From Limnohabitans sp. B9-3 (GTDB lineage Bacteria; Pseudomonadota; Gammaproteobacteria; Burkholderiales; Burkholderiaceae_C): DNA of 64,000 nucleotides. Position numbers and translations under genes: made by a program. The notes beneath the pieces are model-generated. The model made no database searches and was not told the DNA's origin. It worked only from the letters and a program-made list of their open reading frames with translations. The DNA is taken from contig NZ_NESI01000001.1 of assembly GCF_002778325.1 (NCBI RefSeq), positions 496,001-560,000 on the forward strand. Direction: 5' to 3'. Positions within the stretch are counted from its first letter, which is position 1; each line of letters opens with the position of its first letter. Shown here in pieces: positions 49,250-64,000 of the stretch.

Positions 49250-50780
<1,531 letters not shown>

Positions 50781-51004
50781 GATCTTGATTTTTTTCGGTC
50801 TTTCGACCAACTCATAAATTGGAATCGACGTGATTTTCTTTGACGAAATTCACATCTTTTTTACTTCATGAGCGTTTGTTAGCTAATTAAAGCTAAGTTC
50901 CTAAAGAACTTGGCAATCACCATCAAACGCCCACGCTTATCGGCTGTATGTTTTTAATGAACCACTTAATCTCTTAAGACAACTCGCTGCGATCAGCGAA
51001 GCCT
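50781..51004 (-). other. 16S leader of rRNA operon 1
   Basis: About 220 bp of AT-rich leader, identical to that of copy 2. It has the 16S processing-stem arm (50931-50943) and a boxA-like GTTCTTTAGGAAC which is itself a small palindrome near 50896-50911. No protein gene. Confidence 0.65.
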
Positions 51005-51007
51005 GCC

Positions 51008-51037
51008 AGTATAGCACAGTAATGTGCAAACTTGCAA
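51008..51037 (-). promoter_or_regulatory. promoter of rRNA operon 1
   Basis: -10 TATACT (51008-51013) and -35 TTGCAA (51032-51037), 18-bp spacing, on the minus strand. It is followed by GGCAGGCTTCGCT, the same initiating region as the distal promoter of operon 2. Confidence 0.7.
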
Positions 51038-51038
51038 T

Positions 51039-51075
51039 GTGTTTTGAGATTCTTCAACAAAGAATCTCAAAACAC
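51039..51075. repeat. perfect palindrome between the two rRNA operons
   Basis: GTGTTTTGAGATTCTT (51039-51054) and its exact complement at 51060-51075 surround a 5-nt loop. It lies just before the -35 of operon 1 and about 30 bp after the terminator of operon 2. Not repeated at the corresponding position upstream of operon 2. Confidence 0.75.
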
Positions 51076-51107
51076 ACCTGCAGCATGAGCCACAGGGTGC
51101 AGAGAAC

Positions 51108-51137
51108 AAAAAGCCCCACTCACTGAGCGGGGCTTCT
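51108..51137 (-). terminator. terminator of rRNA operon 2
   Basis: Same GC-rich stem as at 45441-45470, following the 5S of copy 2. On the minus strand it is followed by TTTTTGTTC. Confidence 0.85.
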
Positions 51138-51150
51138 TGCGGCTGTAACA

Positions 51151-51265
51151 GCCTGACGATGTCCTACTTTCACACGGGAACCCGCACTATCATCGGCGCT
51201 AAGTCGTTTCACTGTCCTGTTCGGGATGGGAAGGAGTGGTACCAACTTGCTATGGTCATCAGGCA
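51151..51265 (-). rRNA. rrf: 5S rRNA, copy 2
   Basis: Same sequence as copy 1 at the 5667-bp offset. Confidence 0.93.
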
Positions 51266-51422
51266 TAACTTGTTGTCACCCTGAACCGGTCAACGCCAAA
51301 GGCGCGCCACTTCAAGGCAACGAATTCATAGAGCAAATCAGCTTTGGTTTATTTTAATTGCGTCACTTGGCATAACTTCCTTGATCACAATGAACCCGTT
51401 AAGGTCACGATCAAAGTTATAG

Positions 51423-54299
<2,877 letters not shown>

Positions 54300-54639
54300 C
54301 TATAACTTTGACACCTCTTTCAAGATCAAAGCTATTTCAAGGACTGTCTTGACAGGTCTCTCACCTGTCGCGTTATGCCGTAATATGAATAATCCTTCAA
54401 TATCGCTATTAAAGAACATTCGTCATTACTTGAAATCCAAACCAAAGTTCGAATATTCGTTTTGACGCAATCAAAATTGTTGCTGGCGGCACGGTCTGCA
54501 CTAAACCTTTACGAATGTGCAGTTTCCACCAGCAACGCTGATTTAACTCTATGAATTTTTAATGAACAGCCTAGTTAATCAATCAATATCGATCAACAAC
54601 AAAGAAGCCTCTTACGAAGCTTCTTTGTTGTTGAATGAA
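54300..54639 (-). other. 16S-23S internal spacer, tRNA-Ala to 23S, copy 2
   Basis: 340 bp, same contents as copy 1: boxA-like element and the 15-bp hairpin (54594-54633). No protein gene. Confidence 0.7.
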
Positions 54640-54715
54640 TGGTGGAGGATGACGGGATCGAACCGACGACCCCCTGCTTGCAAAGCAGGTGCTCTCCCAG
54701 CTGAGCTAATCCCCC
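54640..54715 (-). tRNA. tRNA-Ala (TGC), copy 2
   Basis: Identical to copy 1; CCA encoded, anticodon TGC. Confidence 0.97.
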
Positions 54716-54739
54716 ATTAATACAATCACTTAGACGTGA

Positions 54740-54816
54740 TGGTGGGTCTGGTTGGAATCGAACCAACGACCCCTGCGTTATCAACACAGTGCTCTAACCA
54801 ACTGAGCTACAGACCC
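54740..54816 (-). tRNA. tRNA-Ile (GAT), copy 2
   Basis: Identical to copy 1; CCA encoded, anticodon GAT. Confidence 0.97.
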
Positions 54817-54916
54817 AAGCCGGTCGCGACCCTCTCGGCAAACCCGAGACACATCGACGACAACCTTCAAAACAACCGATAAGTGTGGACGTTCAATTTA
54901 GATTGCAGTTTTCCAG

Positions 54917-56447
<1,531 letters not shown>

Positions 56448-56671
56448 GATCTTGATTTTTTTCGGTCTTTCGACCAACTCATAAATTGGAATCGACGTGA
56501 TTTTCTTTGACGAAATTCACATCTTTTTTACTTCATGAGCGTTTGTTAGCTAATTAAAGCTAAGTTCCTAAAGAACTTGGCAATCACCATCAAACGCCCA
56601 CGCTTATCGGCTGTATGTTTTTAATGAACCACTTAATCTCTTAAGACAACTCGCTGCGATCAGCGAAGCCT
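56448..56671 (-). other. 16S leader of rRNA operon 2
   Basis: Same as the operon 1 leader. The short open frame over its upstream edge and the promoters (56641-56826) is not a gene. Confidence 0.65.
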
Positions 56672-56674
56672 TGC

Positions 56675-56704
56675 AGTATACATCGGATTTTTGAACATTT
56701 CGAA
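56675..56704 (-). promoter_or_regulatory. proximal promoter of rRNA operon 2
   Basis: -10 TATACT (56675-56680) and -35 TTCGAA (56699-56704), 18-bp spacing. The sequence upstream is strongly AT-rich (AAAATTT, TTTTTT), resembling an UP element. Confidence 0.6.
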
Positions 56705-56785
56705 GAAATTTTAAAAAATCTTTCAACCGCCTTCTCTAACGTGTTTCTGGTAAACCCTAAACATTGCTCATTAGCGAAGCCTGCC

Positions 56786-56815
56786 AGTATAGCATCATCA
56801 TTCCCATTCGCACAA
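56786..56815 (-). promoter_or_regulatory. distal promoter of rRNA operon 2
   Basis: -10 TATACT (56786-56791) and -35 TTGTGC (56810-56815), 18-bp spacing. The 22 bp at 56773-56794 are identical to 50995-51016 at the operon 1 promoter, outside the 5667-bp offset. Confidence 0.6.
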
Positions 56816-56915
56816 CCCATTTTCAAAAAACTTACACAGACGTGGTTTTAGCCTCCTGCTCCCCTCTCTTCAACCCGTAACTAGAAGATGACAGGGTCCA
56901 CCTTGATAATGCGTC

Positions 56916-58826
56916 ATGTCTTTAATCACACTACAGAACGCCCAACTCGCTTTTGGGCACGTCGCTCTCTTAGATCATGCAGAGTTTTCCCTTGAAATTG
57001 CTGAGCGAGTGGGCCTGATTGGCCGCAATGGGGCAGGCAAATCCTCTCTACTACGCATACTAGGCGGCATTGAGAAGCCTGATGATGGCGACTTGCGCGT
57101 ACAACAAGGGCTGCGTGTTACCTATGTCGCCCAAGAGCCGCAGCTCGACAGCAATGCCTCGGTGTTTGAGTCTGTCAGTGCAGGCTTAGCACGCATCATT
57201 CACCTGATTGAACAGTACTGCGCTGGCGAGGGAGACCTCACAGCCATGCAAAACGAAATTGAAATGTTTGATGGCTGGAACTGGGAACAACGCGTGCAAG
57301 AAACCTTGCACCGCTTGCACCTTGACCCTGATGCACGCATCAACGCCCTCTCAGGCGGAACACTCAAACGCGTGGCGTTGGCTCAAGCACTCGTCACATC
57401 TCCAGACGTTCTTTTACTAGATGAACCCACCAACCACTTGGACCTCGACAGCATTGAGTGGCTGGAGCAACTCTTGATCGACTTCAAGGGCAGCATCATC
57501 ACCATCACGCATGACCGCTCCTTCTTAGACAAGGTTGCCACGCGCATCGTCGAGTTAGACCGTGGCCATTTGCTGACCTACCCCGGTAACTTCTCGCAAT
57601 ACCAATTGCAAAAGGAAGAACAAGCCGCACAAGAAGCCGTCATCAACGCCAAGGCCGACAAACTACTGGCTGGCGAAGAGGTTTGGATTCGCAAAGGCGT
57701 GGAAGCCCGCCGCACACGCAGCCAAAGCCGCATTGGTCGACTCGAAGCCTTACGCGCCCAGCGCGAAGCACGCCGCGATGCTGTGGGCCGTGTCAAGCTC
57801 GACGTGGCCAGCGGCGCTCCCACAGGCAAGATCGTGGCCGAACTCACCGAGGTGGACAAAGCCTTCGGCGGCAAAGTTATCACCAAGAACTTCTCCGCCA
57901 CTTTCTTGCGCGGCGACAAGATTGGTCTGATCGGGCCCAACGGCGCCGGCAAATCCACCTTGCTGAAAATGATTCTGGGCGAGCTCGAAGCTGACAGCGG
58001 AAAGATTCGCCAAGGCGCCAACTTGCAAGTGGCGTACTTTGACCAAATGCGCAATGGCTTGGACATGGATGCTTCTCTGGAAGACTTCATCAGCCCCGGC
58101 AGTGAATGGATTGAAATCGGCACCCAACGCAAGCACGTCAAAAGCTACTTGGACGACTTCTTGTTCTCCCCCGCGCGCGCCACATCGCCCGTTCGCTCGC
58201 TGTCGGGTGGCGAACGCAACCGTTTGCTGCTGGCTCGCTTGTTTGCCCGTCCAGCCAACGTGCTGGTGCTGGACGAACCCACCAACGACTTGGACATCGA
58301 CACACTCGAGTTGCTGGAAGAACTGCTGCAAAACTACAACGGCACCGTGTTCATCGTCAGCCATGACCGTACCTTTCTTGACAACGTGGCCACCAGCACC
58401 TTGGTGTTTGAAGCCACCGACGACAACCCCGGCTTCTGGCGCGAGTACGAAGGCGGCGTCCAGGATTGGCTCATCCAGTCGGAACGGGCTCGAAGCATGG
58501 CTGCCTCGGGAAAATCTAACGCGTCCAGCGCCAACAAAACGCCAGAGCCCGCCAAACCAACGCAAGTGGCAGCACCCGTTGCCAGCAGCCAAAGCGCCAA
58601 ACCAAAAAAACTCAGTTACAAAGAACAGCGCGAACTCGATGCCTTGCCTGAATTGATCGCCTCTCTAGAAACCGAACAGAAGCACACCCAAGTAGCGCTC
58701 TCGGACAACAGCCTGTACGCCAGCGATCCCGCCCAAATCGCCCAACTGCATGCGCGTGATACAGAGATTGAAACGGCCCTTATGGCGGCTCTCGAACGCT
58801 GGGAAACCCTCTCTGCTTCGAGTTAA
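56916..58826 (+). CDS. uup: ABC-F family ATPase Uup
   Basis: A 636-aa protein with two ABC domains and no membrane segments. Walker A GRNGAGKSS (about residues 36-44) and GPNGAGKST, signatures LSGGTLKRVALAQ and LSGGERNRLLLAR, Walker B LLLDEPTNHLDLDS and LVLDEPTNDLDIDT. A charged C-terminal extension after about 545 ends in a coiled coil, which is the Uup hallmark. ABC-F proteins act on the ribosome; Uup also affects transposon excision and DNA branch structures. It is divergent from the rRNA promoters. A GATAAT lies only 5 bp before the ATG and no Shine-Dalgarno is seen, so initiation may be leaderless or weak. Confidence 0.93.
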   Translation: MSLITLQNAQLAFGHVALLDHAEFSLEIAERVGLIGRNGAGKSSLLRILGGIEKPDDGDLRVQQGLRVTYVAQEPQLDSNASVFESVSAGLARIIHLIEQYCAGEGDLTAMQNEIEMFDGWNWEQRVQETLHRLHLDPDARINALSGGTLKRVALAQALVTSPDVLLLDEPTNHLDLDSIEWLEQLLIDFKGSIITITHDRSFLDKVATRIVELDRGHLLTYPGNFSQYQLQKEEQAAQEAVINAKADKLLAGEEVWIRKGVEARRTRSQSRIGRLEALRAQREARRDAVGRVKLDVASGAPTGKIVAELTEVDKAFGGKVITKNFSATFLRGDKIGLIGPNGAGKSTLLKMILGELEADSGKIRQGANLQVAYFDQMRNGLDMDASLEDFISPGSEWIEIGTQRKHVKSYLDDFLFSPARATSPVRSLSGGERNRLLLARLFARPANVLVLDEPTNDLDIDTLELLEELLQNYNGTVFIVSHDRTFLDNVATSTLVFEATDDNPGFWREYEGGVQDWLIQSERARSMAASGKSNASSANKTPEPAKPTQVAAPVASSQSAKPKKLSYKEQRELDALPELIASLETEQKHTQVALSDNSLYASDPAQIAQLHARDTEIETALMAALERWETLSASS

Positions 58827-58971
58827 GCAACGTCGAGCGCCGCTTCTTGTGCGCCCGTTCAATCCTCGCCCAAACCGTTGCCTGCATCCAAGGTGACAGC
58901 AGGTCTCGGCGGGGACTCTTCTTCCAAAGCAGTGTCGACAAAATCGTGGCAAACAACTACCGACACATGCC

Positions 58972-59640
58972 ATGGGACAGCTCTATCTCGTGCGACACGG
59001 CCAAGCATCTTTGGGCGCCGCAGACTACGACCAACTCAGCCCTTTGGGCGAACAGCAAAGCCAACGCTTAGGCGAACACTGGCGCGCGCAAGGTTTGCAA
59101 TTTGACACGGTCATCTGCGGCACCTTGAAGCGTCATGCCCAAACTTTGGCAGGCATTCAACAAGGCTTGGGCACCAACCACACACCCCTTCTGTGGCCGG
59201 GGTTGAATGAGTACGACAGCGAGGCCGTCATTCGCACCGTGCACACAGGTGCATTGGTCAAGCCCACCACCCAAGAAGGCTATCGCGATCACTTTCGCTT
59301 GCTACGCGATGGCTTGACGCAATGGATGGCGGGCGTCGTCAGCCCGCAAGGCATGCCCACCTACGAGGAGTTCGTCAGAGGCGTGACCTCTGCACTCGAC
59401 CACGTTCGACAAAACACACAAGGACATGTGTTGCTGGTCTCCAGCGGTGGGCCCATCGCCACAGCGGTTGGCCATGTGTTGCGGCTGAGCCCTGAAACCA
59501 GCATTGAGCTCAATCTGCGTATTCGCAACAGCGCGGTGAGCGAATTCAGCTTCAACCCCAAACGCCACAGCCTGGTCGCGTTCAACAGCATCACCCATCT
59601 AGAAACCCCCAGTCACAAAGACTGGATCACCTACGCTTAG
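58972..59640 (+). CDS. histidine phosphatase family protein
   Basis: A 222-aa phosphoglycerate-mutase-like protein with the catalytic motif YLVRHGQAS (His9) near the start and the second-site region LLVSSGGPIATAVGH. This GGP form replaces the usual SHG-type His, so the activity may be reduced or altered. Substrate unknown. Same strand as uup, 145 bp later; no operon link is shown. Convergent with the creatininase gene. Confidence 0.86.
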   Translation: MGQLYLVRHGQASLGAADYDQLSPLGEQQSQRLGEHWRAQGLQFDTVICGTLKRHAQTLAGIQQGLGTNHTPLLWPGLNEYDSEAVIRTVHTGALVKPTTQEGYRDHFRLLRDGLTQWMAGVVSPQGMPTYEEFVRGVTSALDHVRQNTQGHVLLVSSGGPIATAVGHVLRLSPETSIELNLRIRNSAVSEFSFNPKRHSLVAFNSITHLETPSHKDWITYA

Positions 59641-59664
59641 AGGCCCCACAAAAACGCCTGCGCA

Positions 59665-60510
59665 CTAAACGCGCACTGTGCTTAACGGCAAGACCACCAG
59701 CTCTTTGAGCAGCAACGCCAACTGCTCGCCAGCACTGTGCACCAGCGCCTCGCCCTTGAGGGCGGTGGCACCGGCGGCGTCTCCTGCGGCACCCTGCGGG
59801 TTGTAGTCTTGCATGTGCCAGCCCAGCTTGGCGCTTTTGCCATTGCCCAAAATGGCATAGTGCTTGGCGCGGTCTTGCGAGGTGGACGAGAAGTTTTGCG
59901 CTGCCGACATGGTCACGCGCTCCGGGGAAAGCGCCAGCATCATCGACGTTTCGATGTCACCCGCATGGATACCAAACCGATGCTCGTCCGTAGAGAACTG
60001 GTCCATCACCGAAGAATCGATTGGCAAGTTGTACCAACTGCTGCTGTAAACAATCAAGCCATGCTGTGCACGCAACTCGCGCGCCACCACATCCATCAGC
60101 CCCACATTGCCGCCGTGCGCATTGAACATCAGCAACTTCTTAACCCCTGCGCGCGCCACAGACGCGCCGATATCGCACCACACTTGAATCAAGGTTTGCG
60201 GCGACAGATGCAAAGTGCCCGCAAACGCGGTGTGCTCGGTGCTCAAGCCCAGTGTTTGTGTGGGCAACACCAACACGGGATCTGCAACATCCAAATGCGT
60301 CAAAGCGGCCTTCACCACACCCTCGACCAACACGGTATCCACCGATAAGGGCAAATGCGGCCCGTGCTGCTCGGTCGCACCCAAAGGCAACACGGCGACA
60401 GTTCTGCTCGGATCAAGCGCCGAAAAGTCTCGGGTATTGAGCTCGGCCCAAAAGTGCGATGCCAAGGGCTGGTGTGTGGGTGTGCTGGTGTGCGCCGTCA
60501 TGAACCGCAT
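59665..60510 (-). CDS. creatininase-family amidohydrolase
   Basis: A 281-aa creatininase-fold protein with the metal motif LPLGATEQHGPHLPLSVDT, a second ligand region in FNAHGGNVGLMDV, and HAGDIETSMMLALSPERV. Family members hydrolyse creatinine or lactam/formamide-type bonds, or act in cofactor synthesis; the substrate is not known here. The start at 60508-60510 is supported by GGTGAAAG upstream; an ATG three codons later is also possible. Divergent from the DsbD gene. Confidence 0.86.
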   Translation of the reverse strand: MRFMTAHTSTPTHQPLASHFWAELNTRDFSALDPSRTVAVLPLGATEQHGPHLPLSVDTVLVEGVVKAALTHLDVADPVLVLPTQTLGLSTEHTAFAGTLHLSPQTLIQVWCDIGASVARAGVKKLLMFNAHGGNVGLMDVVARELRAQHGLIVYSSSWYNLPIDSSVMDQFSTDEHRFGIHAGDIETSMMLALSPERVTMSAAQNFSSTSQDRAKHYAILGNGKSAKLGWHMQDYNPQGAAGDAAGATALKGEALVHSAGEQLALLLKELVVLPLSTVRV

Positions 60511-60574
60511 CTTACTTTCACCCCATGGCTTGGCATCAGGGCGCAACAAGCCGCAGCTGGGTAACATCTGGCGC

Positions 60575-62869
60575 ATGCTTCAATTTGTTTCTCGCCTGCT
60601 GACCGTTGCCCGCCCTCACCGGGCCCTCGCTCGCTTGAAAGCCATGTTGCCCCATGCGCTGACCACCATGCTTTGTCTCGCATGGGCATTTGCCGTGCCC
60701 AGTTATGGACAAACCCTGGCCAGTTCGGTGGTCACCACGCCCCAGCTGCGCGCCGAACTCTTGGCCCACGCACCGCAAGGCGTGCAAGCTGGCCAGCCGC
60801 TTTGGGTAGGTTTACAACTCACCCACCAGCCTGATTGGCACACGTATTGGCGCAACCCGGGTGACTCAGGTTTGCCCACGCAAATTGAACTCAACTTACC
60901 CGCTGGCATCACCGCAGGCGAGATCCAATGGCCGCTGCCGCACAAGCTCAAAGCAGGCAACCTGACCAATTACGGCTTTGAGAAAACCGTCTTGCTGGCT
61001 GTGCCTCTCACCGTATCCAGCCAATTCAAACCCAACGCATCCCAAACGCTTGACATTCAGGCACGCGCCAGTTGGCTGGTGTGCCGCCTCGAATGCATTC
61101 CGCAAGAGGGGGACTTTGCCTTACGCATTCCTATCAACAGCAGTTACGCCACCCATGCGCCCTCATTTGACGCGTTGATGGCAGAGCAGCCTCAATCGCT
61201 ACCCAGCTTCAGGGCCCGCAGCCACTTTGAGGCGCAGCGTTTGGTGCTGGAAGTCAGTGGCTTGCCCGTGTCACTGCAGGGCAAAACGCTGAACGTGTTT
61301 CCAAACGCAGCCGAATTGGTAGCGTCTGCCACTGACCAGCATCCAAGAGCCCAACAAGCCTGGCGGGACGATGTCTGGACCGTTGAATTGCCGCTGAGCG
61401 GCCTACGTCTCAACGACCCCAAACAATTCGATTTTTTACTCACTGGGGGTGAAGGCAAGGCGCGTCTAGGCTTTCTCGTTTCAGCCCCCGTCACACAGGC
61501 TTGGCCTGCCGTCTCGGATTTACCAAGTACCGAAACGCTCGCCGTCGGCGGTACCACTGAAAAGGCCATCGGAGCTGACAGCGTGTCGAGCGCCGAGGGC
61601 GTTGCTGGTTTCGCCTTGGCCCTGGTCGGCGCGTTCATCGGCGGACTCATCCTCAACCTCATGCCTTGCGTGCTGCCCGTCTTGGCCATCAAATTGCTGG
61701 GGTTTGCACAGCACAGCCACGCACATCGGGCACACCGTGTTGCCGGTTTGGCCTACACCGCAGGCGTGGTGCTGAGTTTCTTGGCACTGGGCGCTGGCGT
61801 GTTGGCCTTGCGTGCCGCAGGCGAGCAACTGGGCTGGGGTTTTCAGCTGCAGTCACCGTGGGTGGTGAGTGTGCTGGCGGCTTTCTTCACGCTGATCGCG
61901 CTGAATTTGTTCGGCCTGTTTGATTTTGGGCAAATCTTGCCCTCACGCGTCGCCAGTTTTCAACACCAACGCCCCGTCATGGACGCTGCACTCTCTGGTG
62001 TTTTGGCGGTCGCCGTCGCATCCCCTTGCACAGCCCCCTTCATGGGCGCCTCGTTGGGACTGGCGATGATCTTACCCACTTGGCAAGCCCTCACCATTTT
62101 TGCTGCCATGGGCTTGGGGCTCGCAGCGCCTTATTTGCTGGCCAGCTTCGTGCCAGCGTTGGCGCGCCTGCTGCCCAAACCAGGCGCTTGGATGGTCACG
62201 CTGCGCCAACTCTTGGCTTTCCCCATGCTCGCCACCGTGGTGTGGCTGCTGTGGGTGCTGGGCCAACAAACCAGCTTGGACGCGGCCATGTTTGCGCTGG
62301 GCGGCCTGCTGGTGCTGGCGGCCTTCATCTGGGCCCTGAAGCAACACACCTTTGCCGCACGGGGTTTGGCCGGATTACTTGCCGCTGCCTTGGTTTGGGG
62401 CGCGCTGAGCTTTGCTGACGAACTGAAAGCGCCAGCGAACAGTGCAACACCAACAAGCACCTCCCCCACCAACACCAACGATCCACAGGGACTCACCACG
62501 CTTTGGCAGCCATGGTCCGAATCCGCCGTGGCACAGAGCTTGAACCAAGGTCGCCCCGTGTTTGTGGACTTCACGGCCGCGTGGTGCGTCACGTGCCAAA
62601 TCAACAAAAAATCCACGCTGTCCAGCAGCGCCGTGATGGCCGACTTTGCCGCCCACCAAGTCACCCTTTTGCGCGCCGACTGGACGCGTCGCGACCCTGC
62701 CATCACAGCCGCACTTACTGCCTTGGGCCGCAGCGGCGTTCCGGTGTACGTGCTGTATGCGCCTGGCAAGGATCCGCTGGTGCTCTCGGAGTTGCTGAGC
62801 GTGCGCAAAATGCACGAAGCACTCGCCACCTTGCCTGCCGCCAACCCAGTCAGTCCTGCGCCAAAATGA
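60575..62869 (+). CDS. DsbD-type protein-disulfide reductase (ScsB-like)
   Basis: A 764-aa protein passing electrons from the cytosol to the periplasm. An N-terminal periplasmic beta domain (about 50-330, with Cys pair in [16 protein letters not shown]) is followed by eight or so transmembrane segments with Cys in [13 protein letters not shown] and [11 protein letters not shown], and a C-terminal thioredoxin domain with [17 protein letters not shown]. The N-domain fits the ScsB/DsbD-family variant more than classic DsbD. A second start at 60644 gives a cleaner signal peptide ([19 protein letters not shown]), so the start is uncertain. Confidence 0.9.
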   Translation: MLQFVSRLLTVARPHRALARLKAMLPHALTTMLCLAWAFAVPSYGQTLASSVVTTPQLRAELLAHAPQGVQAGQPLWVGLQLTHQPDWHTYWRNPGDSGLPTQIELNLPAGITAGEIQWPLPHKLKAGNLTNYGFEKTVLLAVPLTVSSQFKPNASQTLDIQARASWLVCRLECIPQEGDFALRIPINSSYATHAPSFDALMAEQPQSLPSFRARSHFEAQRLVLEVSGLPVSLQGKTLNVFPNAAELVASATDQHPRAQQAWRDDVWTVELPLSGLRLNDPKQFDFLLTGGEGKARLGFLVSAPVTQAWPAVSDLPSTETLAVGGTTEKAIGADSVSSAEGVAGFALALVGAFIGGLILNLMPCVLPVLAIKLLGFAQHSHAHRAHRVAGLAYTAGVVLSFLALGAGVLALRAAGEQLGWGFQLQSPWVVSVLAAFFTLIALNLFGLFDFGQILPSRVASFQHQRPVMDAALSGVLAVAVASPCTAPFMGASLGLAMILPTWQALTIFAAMGLGLAAPYLLASFVPALARLLPKPGAWMVTLRQLLAFPMLATVVWLLWVLGQQTSLDAAMFALGGLLVLAAFIWALKQHTFAARGLAGLLAAALVWGALSFADELKAPANSATPTSTSPTNTNDPQGLTTLWQPWSESAVAQSLNQGRPVFVDFTAAWCVTCQINKKSTLSSSAVMADFAAHQVTLLRADWTRRDPAITAALTALGRSGVPVYVLYAPGKDPLVLSELLSVRKMHEALATLPAANPVSPAPK

Positions 62870-62933
62870 AATTAACGTTCTCCACCCTCGGGAATGCCGC
62901 AGCATCCCACCCAGCAGCCGATTCGGCCACAAT

Positions 62934-64000
62934 ATGACCATGTTTGCACCACTCCAAAACGACACCTTTTTGCGCGCTTGCATGCGCCAAGCCACTGACC
63001 ACACCCCCGTTTGGCTGATGCGCCAAGCAGGTCGCTATTTGCCCGAGTACTGCGCCACGCGCGCCAAGGCTGGCAGTTTCATGGGCTTGGCCACCAACAC
63101 CGACTTCGCCACCGAAGTCACCTTGCAGCCGCTCGAGCGCTACCCGCTCGATGCCGCCATTTTGTTCAGCGACATCTTGACCGTGCCCGACGCCATGGGC
63201 TTGGGCTTGAGTTTTGCGCAAGGCGAAGGCCCCAAGTTTGCGAAAAACGTGCGTGACGAAGCCGCCGTGAATGAGTTGGCCGTGCCCGACATGGCCAAGC
63301 TGCGTTATGTGTTTGACGCTGTCACCTCCATCCGCAAAGCTTTGAATGGCCGAGTGCCGTTGATTGGCTTCTCAGGCAGCCCTTGGACTTTGGCGTGCTA
63401 CATGGTCGAAGGCGCGGGCTCAGACGACTACCGCCAAGTCAAAAGCCTGATGTACAGCCGCCCCGACCTGATGCACCGCATTTTGAAAATCAACGCCGAC
63501 GCGGTCGCCCTGTACCTCAACACCCAAATCGAAGCCGGCGCTCAAGCGGTGATGATTTTTGACAGCTGGGGCGGTGTGCTGGCCGATGGCATGTTCCAAC
63601 AGTTCAGCCTGGCCTACACCAAGCGTGTGCTGGCGCAACTCAAACGCTCGCAAGATGGCGCCGTCATTCCCCGCTTGGTTTTCACCAAAGGGGGTGGCTT
63701 GTGGCTGCCCGAAATGGCGGACCTCGACTGCGAAGTGCTGGGCGTGGACTGGACGGTCAACTTGACCACAGCACGCGCGCAAGTGGGCGGTACTGTCGGC
63801 GGAACTGGCAAAGCGTTGCAAGGCAACTTAGACCCCAACTCGCTGTTCGCCCCTGCAAACGCCATTGCGGCCGAAGCCCGACGCGTGTTGGACGCTTTTG
63901 GCAAGCCCCACACTGACAAGACCACAACCGGCCCCACACAAATTTTCAACTTAGGTCACGGCATCAGCCAATTTACGCCGCCTGAGAACGTCGGTGTGTT
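62934..64000 (+). CDS. hemE: uroporphyrinogen decarboxylase, 3' end outside the window
   Basis: At least 355 codons, open to the window edge. The N-terminal [28 protein letters not shown] is the family signature (the PVWxMRQAGR loop), and [16 protein letters not shown] is also typical. It converts uroporphyrinogen III to coproporphyrinogen III in haem synthesis. Family length is about 360, so only a few residues are missing. Starts 64 bp after the DsbD gene. Confidence 0.96.
   Translation, partial: MTMFAPLQNDTFLRACMRQATDHTPVWLMRQAGRYLPEYCATRAKAGSFMGLATNTDFATEVTLQPLERYPLDAAILFSDILTVPDAMGLGLSFAQGEGPKFAKNVRDEAAVNELAVPDMAKLRYVFDAVTSIRKALNGRVPLIGFSGSPWTLACYMVEGAGSDDYRQVKSLMYSRPDLMHRILKINADAVALYLNTQIEAGAQAVMIFDSWGGVLADGMFQQFSLAYTKRVLAQLKRSQDGAVIPRLVFTKGGGLWLPEMADLDCEVLGVDWTVNLTTARAQVGGTVGGTGKALQGNLDPNSLFAPANAIAAEARRVLDAFGKPHTDKTTTGPTQIFNLGHGISQFTPPENVGV

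Noticed and set aside
56641..56826. 61-aa minus-strand frame upstream of rRNA operon 2
   Set aside because: It covers the two rRNA promoters; no ribosome site and no family match.
60215..60574. N-terminal extension of the DsbD-like frame by 120 residues
   Set aside because: It runs antisense through the creatininase gene and has no signal-peptide character; the signal sequence begins after 60575.

Overview
The window looks like a chromosomal segment from a betaproteobacterium of the order Burkholderiales, most likely family Comamonadaceae (a Limnohabitans/Rhodoferax-like freshwater lineage). The support is gene order: ahcY with an S-adenosylhomocysteine (SAH) riboswitch followed by tlyA and metF; a double-length uvrA overlapping a major facilitator gene; a leucine/isovalerate catabolic cluster; and the run corC-lnt-glyQ-glyS-gmhB-plsC. 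The genus is inference from memory of these arrangements, not a database result.

Layout. 0-3.4 kb: the activated-methyl-cycle operon ahcY-tlyA-metF on the minus strand with an SAH riboswitch in its leader. 3.4-7 kb: a hybrid histidine kinase and prfC on plus. 7-14.1 kb: a tandem double UvrA (1968 aa) translationally coupled to an MFS exporter, with a 57-aa membrane protein and a strong terminator hairpin upstream. 14.5-18.3 kb: a metabolite:proton symporter-like MFS protein with a large periplasmic insert, a DsbA-fold isomerase with a DUF1289 protein, and a DUF4197 protein. 18.3-33.9 kb: leucine/isovalerate degradation in two blocks (hmgL, ghrA-like, mccA, enoyl-CoA hydratase, mccB with a divergent AraC regulator; then liuR, thioesterase, ivd, carbonic anhydrase, thiolase, SDR, acyl-CoA dehydrogenase), separated by a HAD phosphatase, a YchJ protein and a membrane-anchored cupredoxin. 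33.9-42.7 kb: envelope and translation genes. 42.8-45.4 kb: an AT-richer pair, an acyl-CoA ligase and an MBL-fold hydrolase. 45.4-56.8 kb: two complete rRNA operons (16S-tRNA-Ile-tRNA-Ala-23S-5S) in direct tandem on the minus strand, apparently identical over about 5567 bp with only 100 bp between repeats. 56.9-64 kb: uup, a histidine phosphatase, a creatininase-family protein, a DsbD-type reductase, and hemE running off the end.

How the genes work together. MccA/MccB, the hydratase, HMG-CoA lyase, IVD and thiolase make a nearly complete route from isovaleryl-CoA to acetyl-CoA. LiuR, with a perfect palindromic operator 9 bp upstream of its start codon, and an AraC-type protein are the likely regulators. 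The embedded carbonic anhydrase could supply bicarbonate to the biotin carboxylase. ahcY-tlyA-metF recycle SAH and make methyl-THF, and the riboswitch ties ahcY expression to SAH.

Nothing seen is clearly a new defence or mobile system: there is no transposase, integrase or CRISPR array. The features most worth a second look are the tandem rRNA operons with their duplicated promoter module and spacer palindrome, the fused UvrA carrying two repeat-like insertions, the membrane cupredoxin, and the candidate expression platform of the SAH riboswitch.
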